Positions 59,929 through 64,000 of a stretch of 64,000 nt of DNA are shown one piece after another. The stretch is from Arctopsyche grandis (lineage: Eukaryota > Arthropoda > Insecta > Trichoptera > Hydropsychidae). The stretch is taken from contig NC_135362.1 of NCBI RefSeq assembly GCF_051622035.1, positions 10,109,501 through 10,173,500 of the forward strand, in the 5' to 3' direction. The notes under the pieces are model-generated. The model searched no databases. It was not told where the DNA came from and was given only the letters and a program-made list of their open reading frames with translations. How positions within the stretch are numbered: the stretch's first letter is position 1; the number at the start of each line of letters is the position of its first letter. The position numbers and the translations under genes were made by a program.

Positions 59929-60470
59929 CCCTTTGAATGCTGACCAACGTCGATCGGCGTTTTGCCAACAAGTCCATGAGTCTGAAATACGCGGATAGGC
60001 GTTGTATTTTGAGTATGTAAAAAATAAACAAGAATACTACCCGCTAAGACTTTTCAAGTAGCATTTAAAAAAAAATGTATTGGGTCTTGTAATCCGTGTC
60101 AATAAAGACTGATTTACACTGGAATTTCTGAATTTATAACTGCTGAGTATTTTAGATTGTGGCTTGGCATTTAGATTGTTAGCATTACATTTTAACAACA
60201 ATGAAGATGGAACTAGTAAAAAAACATTCATTAATAGACTTATTTTGTTTATTTTATATTGTTGCAAGGTATATTAGAGAGTAAAAACACCTTTACAAAA
60301 TTCGAAATCCTCGGCAGTAGTTATCTAGAGTAGTGATCTAGGGTTTGTTTGGATTGGCTACAATTTTTATGCCTGTTTTCTATTGGATTTCTAAATAATT
60401 CTAGTTGGAAATAGTGCCGAAATTTTCGTGTGGCGGGTTTTCAACATAAACGTCGTCAGCACTCAAAGGG
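59929..60470. mobile_element. piggyBac-type MITE, 542 bp, TTAA target duplication
   Basis: Ends CCCTTTGAATGCTGAC and GTCAGCACTCAAAGGG are inverted repeats, one mismatch in 16. They are flanked on both sides by TTAA (59925-59928 and 60471-60474), the hallmark of piggyBac-superfamily integration. No transposase frame is present. The outer flanks are also inverted over 16 bp (see findings). Confidence 0.88.
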
Positions 60471-60630
60471 TTAAATGAAATATATTATATACTTACAGTC
60501 AAAGTCAACAGTTTTGTATCAGGCTGTCTCGACAACTTTGTTAGATAAAATCAGGAATTTATAATACATACATACATAGATCCATGGCATCGCGAGTTCA
60601 AATTATAGTTCGTTTATAACTATATAATAA

Positions 60631-60957
60631 AGCCAGCGGTATAGCTCGGTGGTTGCGTTATTGCTAACCGCCGAGAGGTTCCCGGGTTCGTGCCCTGGAT
60701 TGACCTCGATTTAAAATATTCGGAGTATTTCTACAGTCTGGTCAGATCAGACTTGGATATTTGTAACTCCAAGTCGATCGTTTCCTATCAGATTTTGACA
60801 ATTAATCTGATTTCGTTGTTGAAACGGTTCCTCGTCAAATTGGCAAAACCACTCTACCTACTATTTGAATATGATTTAAAATTTGTAAATGTACAAGTTT
60901 AACACCATATGTGTCGCTCAGGGGTAAACCCTTAATGGCATCGTGGTAAAATATAAA
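60631..60957 (+). mobile_element. tRNA-derived SINE, GGCATNNTGGTAAAATATA-tail type
   Basis: Head AGCCAGCGGTATAGCTCGGT followed by GGTTGCG, with box B GGGTTCGTGCCC. Body: CCTATCAGATTTTGACAATT and GTTGAAACGGTTCCTCGTCA. Tail: GTGTCGCTCAGGGGTAAACC then AATGGCATCGTGGTAAAATA. Collinear with the 44165 copy. Confidence 0.85.
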
Positions 60958-63867
60958 TTAAGAAAGTGCTCCACAGATTTGTCTTTCTTAGGTTATATGT
61001 ATGTTTTGGGTACTCAATGTCGTGCCGCGTGCGTTGCTGTTTTTACAAGCTGTTTATTTAGCATAATAATCATTTTTACTGCTTGTCTTTACTGTAATAT
61101 GTATGTATGTACTTCCCATTGCCTTCTAAGGTAGAAAGAAATACGATGTTTGGATCCATCATTATATCTTGAAAATTAATACCGCTTGTCTTGCCATACA
61201 TAGCTGTGATGCACTCGAGAAAGGATAATGTTTCCTCAGAACATGTCATACCGTCGTTGAATCAATTTTTCTTGCATTTATTTCAACTTTGATTCCTTGC
61301 ATATTAAAGAGATTCCGACAAGTTGTTGTCGAATATTGGTAAATTTTTCAAAATCATCTAGCTTGTTCCAACAGTTGTGATAATTTCATTTGATTATAAA
61401 AATATTTCAAACACGTATACATCATTTTGCGATACGTCTATTATATAATTTTGTTTTTATGTTTATCTCGCATCTTATTGATTTTGTTTTTGTGCTTTGA
61501 AATACATACATACTTACCATACCTCCAAGTAAGTATTTGAGATAGCCCTGACCCGCTCTGACTTAATCCAAAAGTTTTAATGAGTAGAGATACTAACTTT
61601 ACTGTCGTGCCAGTTGTGGCTCTCATTTATATACTGAAAGTGAAATAACCCTCTGATGGATTAAAATTAATTCTAATATGTAATATACTTTGAAATTAGT
61701 GCCTTGAATTGTTTTTCACTATATGTATAGTAATTTAATTTTGAATATATGTATGTATGTACATATATTAACAAGGTTTTCTTGCTTCAGCTTTTGTATG
61801 TTGATTGTATTATATTAATTGGATTTTATCTATCAAATGAATCATTTAAAGCTATATTATATCGCTCGTAACAGTTTGTACTGAGTTATGAATCACCTGT
61901 ATAAATAAACCGATAAAGATGACTGACAATCGAATAAAAGCACGTTAAAGTTTGCCAAAACTTGAATATGTACTTTCTCCGGGAGACACATTGTAATTTT
62001 ATCATTGGAACATTTATTCACTAAAATGCTAATCGTTCAATAAACAACAAACCCGTGACAAAGAGCCGTTTATTTCAAATGGCACACCATGTATCATCGT
62101 CAACCCAATTGCGTTCACTACTGGACGAAAGTTTCAATTACTACCAGAGCTTCTCATTTTTTTTCAACTATCCACGTTTTATTATGAAAGTTCAGATCCA
62201 TTTCCCCATTTCCCAATCAGTACATTTTGGAAATTGAACTTAAATACGAAATTTTCTTCATCAAATCATTTACAACAAGAAAAAAGTACTTGAGACGTAC
62301 TTTTATAGTAACACATCGTGGCAGACAGCATAAATGATGAAGTGACGATGAATCAGCTATGTACTCGAAATCAAATATGCAATATTATTATAATGTATAC
62401 ATTTCATTCAATTCAAATTTTCACTTCGGATCTAAAATTCGCAGGTAAGCTAATGGACCCGATGGAGATTTGATCGCGAATAATTGACCGTGCGGAATTT
62501 TTACCGTCAAATTGTTTATAATTGGATTTATTTAATTCCAATTGAGTATTACTGTTAGAACGTTGAATAGGTATGATACCGGAATAGTATCGTATTGTAA
62601 GACGCATCACAAGTGTTGGATTGACGATGTAAAAAACGTGTAGTCAGATGGTTGGGTCTAGCCCAAAATAGGAAGATCTCCCACCCAGCGATGATTCAAT
62701 TGATAATGTTTACCATAATAACAAAGAGCCAAAGTTTTTGAGCTATGGACGTGTCTTTAGCTCAAATCGCTTAATGTCTTTCAGCACATGAGAGCTTCAC
62801 AAAGATGGACTAAGTATAAAATAATCATCACCAGACCGGTAGATCAACATAACTATCTGCGATATGCCGGTTGGCCTCCGAGTACGACCAGCGGCCAACA
62901 AACCGTGACACACGCGACACCGAACCTGAAAAGTCCGACACAACTTTTCGATTTAATTTTAAATCTTTCGTTCTATCCGTATAAAAGTATTTGAAAGATA
63001 CATTTAATACAATAAGAACGATCGAGAAGTTTTTGTGGAAACTACGACCGTTCGACATTGCGTGATAGTCGGCAACAGCTGCCGGCAGGTGAGACGATAA
63101 CACCTGGCCCAATAACAACACCTCTTCTTGTACGCAACACTTAACCAGATTTTCAACCAATCTTTAAAAAACGGTGTCGAAAGTCCACGACGTTTCCTTG
63201 AATTCCCTGCAGTGATGACTTTTGCGCTCTTTCGATGTTTATTTACTGCATGGACGGATGGTCGTGTAAAAAAGCGGTAATGAATGGTACATTAGCATAC
63301 ATTACCAGAAATTATACTTTTGACAATAGGAGAGCTAAACAATGTAATTCACAATTTAATGTTAATTTTACGTCGGCTTTGTGTTTGAATAACGACAAGT
63401 GAACGGTATATGTTAGGTAGGAAAATTTCGCAGTTGCAGAATCAATTAATAAAATGTCGATAAAATCTATTGATCAATTATTTAAACGAATAAAACTTCT
63501 CATTTATCATTATGATTTTGCATTACATTGCTTGGCTCAATTAAAAGTAATTGTAAAAAAGCCTATATAGAATATAGAGAGGACAAAATATGAACGTTGT
63601 GCTTTATTTATGAAGGCTTCGTACATAAATGAAACATAGCAAAAGGAAAATACCATGCGTTTTCTATTCGTACCCCTGTTCAATGGTTGAAAGCTACTTT
63701 TGTATGTATAATATATGAAGTAATAAGAAAAAGCCCATTTCATTAAATCGTCATATGAGGATTTGTATCTGGTTTGTGATCTTTTTGTTTTATCTATGCA
63801 TACATGTCCGGTAATAAAGAAGAATAAATAAAGAGATGTATAAAATTAGGATGAAGAGCGTTCGGAG

Positions 63868-63975
63868 AACGAACGCCGCTTTTTGAATAAAATAATGCCA
63901 CTTAGACTAAAGAAAAAGATCTTCGATCAATGTGTTTTACCTGCTATGACGTGTGGATGTGAAACTTGGAAATGA
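63868..63975 (+). pseudogene. Non-LTR retrotransposon reverse-transcriptase fragment near the window end
   Basis: The frame with ATG at 63895 reads IMPLRLKKKIFDQCVLPAM then TCGCETWK and a stop. It is the same RT C-terminal signature as at 54020-54155. An in-frame stop follows directly, so it is a relic. It may continue beyond the window. Confidence 0.72.
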
Positions 63976-64000
63976 TGCTACACAAAGTATAACGCACTCA

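Larger units (their letters stand above)
18001..64000 (+). other. nmo: First intron of nemo, more than 46 kb, open at the window end
   Basis: The donor GTATGT follows the exon directly. No later plus-strand ORF carries NLK motifs (such as the VALKK lysine block, HRDIKPGN or DFGLAR), so the acceptor lies beyond the window. The intron contains the repeats listed separately. Stretches not listed (for example 18843-20940, 21045-23450, 23745-26000, 32000-34390, 38860-41150, 44510-47200, 48600-50190, 55000-56400, 60960-63880) are AT-rich with short chance ORFs and TACATATGTA-type microsatellites; I see no gene in them. Long first introns of developmental genes often carry enhancers, but none can be named here. 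Confidence 0.75.

Noticed and set aside
60631..60720. tRNA gene at the SINE heads (also 34393, 44165)
   Set aside because: Box A and B are present, but the acceptor stem does not close and the same SINE body follows in every copy. No anticodon arm can be read with confidence.
62828..63160. 110-codon minus-strand ORF
   Set aside because: No family resemblance or splice evidence. Possibly an old transposon remnant, but nothing supports that specifically.

Overview
The window is low-GC eukaryotic DNA from an arthropod, most likely an insect. The order cannot be settled from sequence alone. The reasons are phase-consistent GT-AG introns, two conserved metazoan genes, a tRNA-derived SINE family, non-LTR retrotransposon fragments, several MITE families and many TACATATGTA-type microsatellites. 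No prokaryotic or viral gene organisation is present.

Region 1 (1-8060) holds a complete plus-strand gene for the HECT ubiquitin ligase UBE3B. It was reconstructed by hand as 18 coding exons between 1223 and 7623 (1062 codons plus stop, close to the roughly 1068 residues of the human protein as I recall it). The N-terminal IQ motif, the middle region, the HECT domain and the catalytic cysteine are all intact. Its flank and introns carry a 121-bp MITE (18-138), a 0.4-kb long inverted repeat (525-922), a SINE with a nested MITE (1768-2405), and two further MITEs in introns 5 and 14.

Region 2 (8060-17400) is an AT-rich spacer with no recognisable gene. It contains a (TA)n tract, a MITE split by a LINE 3' end, and two inverted copies of a degenerate CACCTAAT repeat about 5 kb apart. 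The second copy lies directly upstream of the next gene.

Region 3 (17408-64000) begins with the first coding exon of nemo (Nemo-like MAP kinase, NLK). The exon is GC-rich and low-complexity and ends exactly in the kinase glycine loop. No further kinase exon follows, so the remaining 46 kb is read as the first intron of nemo. That intron holds at least six more SINE copies, LINE fragments, MITEs including a piggyBac-type element with TTAA target duplication, a seven-unit 307-bp tandem array with dimeric higher-order structure, hairpins, minisatellites, and a few GC-richer islands that could be alternative exons or promoters.

The two genes lie in the same orientation and show no functional coupling. 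The most notable content is the retroelement and MITE landscape: one tRNA-type SINE head joined to two different 3' tails, at least three clear nested insertions, and the dimeric satellite array. I found no new multi-gene system. Element boundaries are hand-read and accurate to roughly 5-20 bp unless a motif fixes them.
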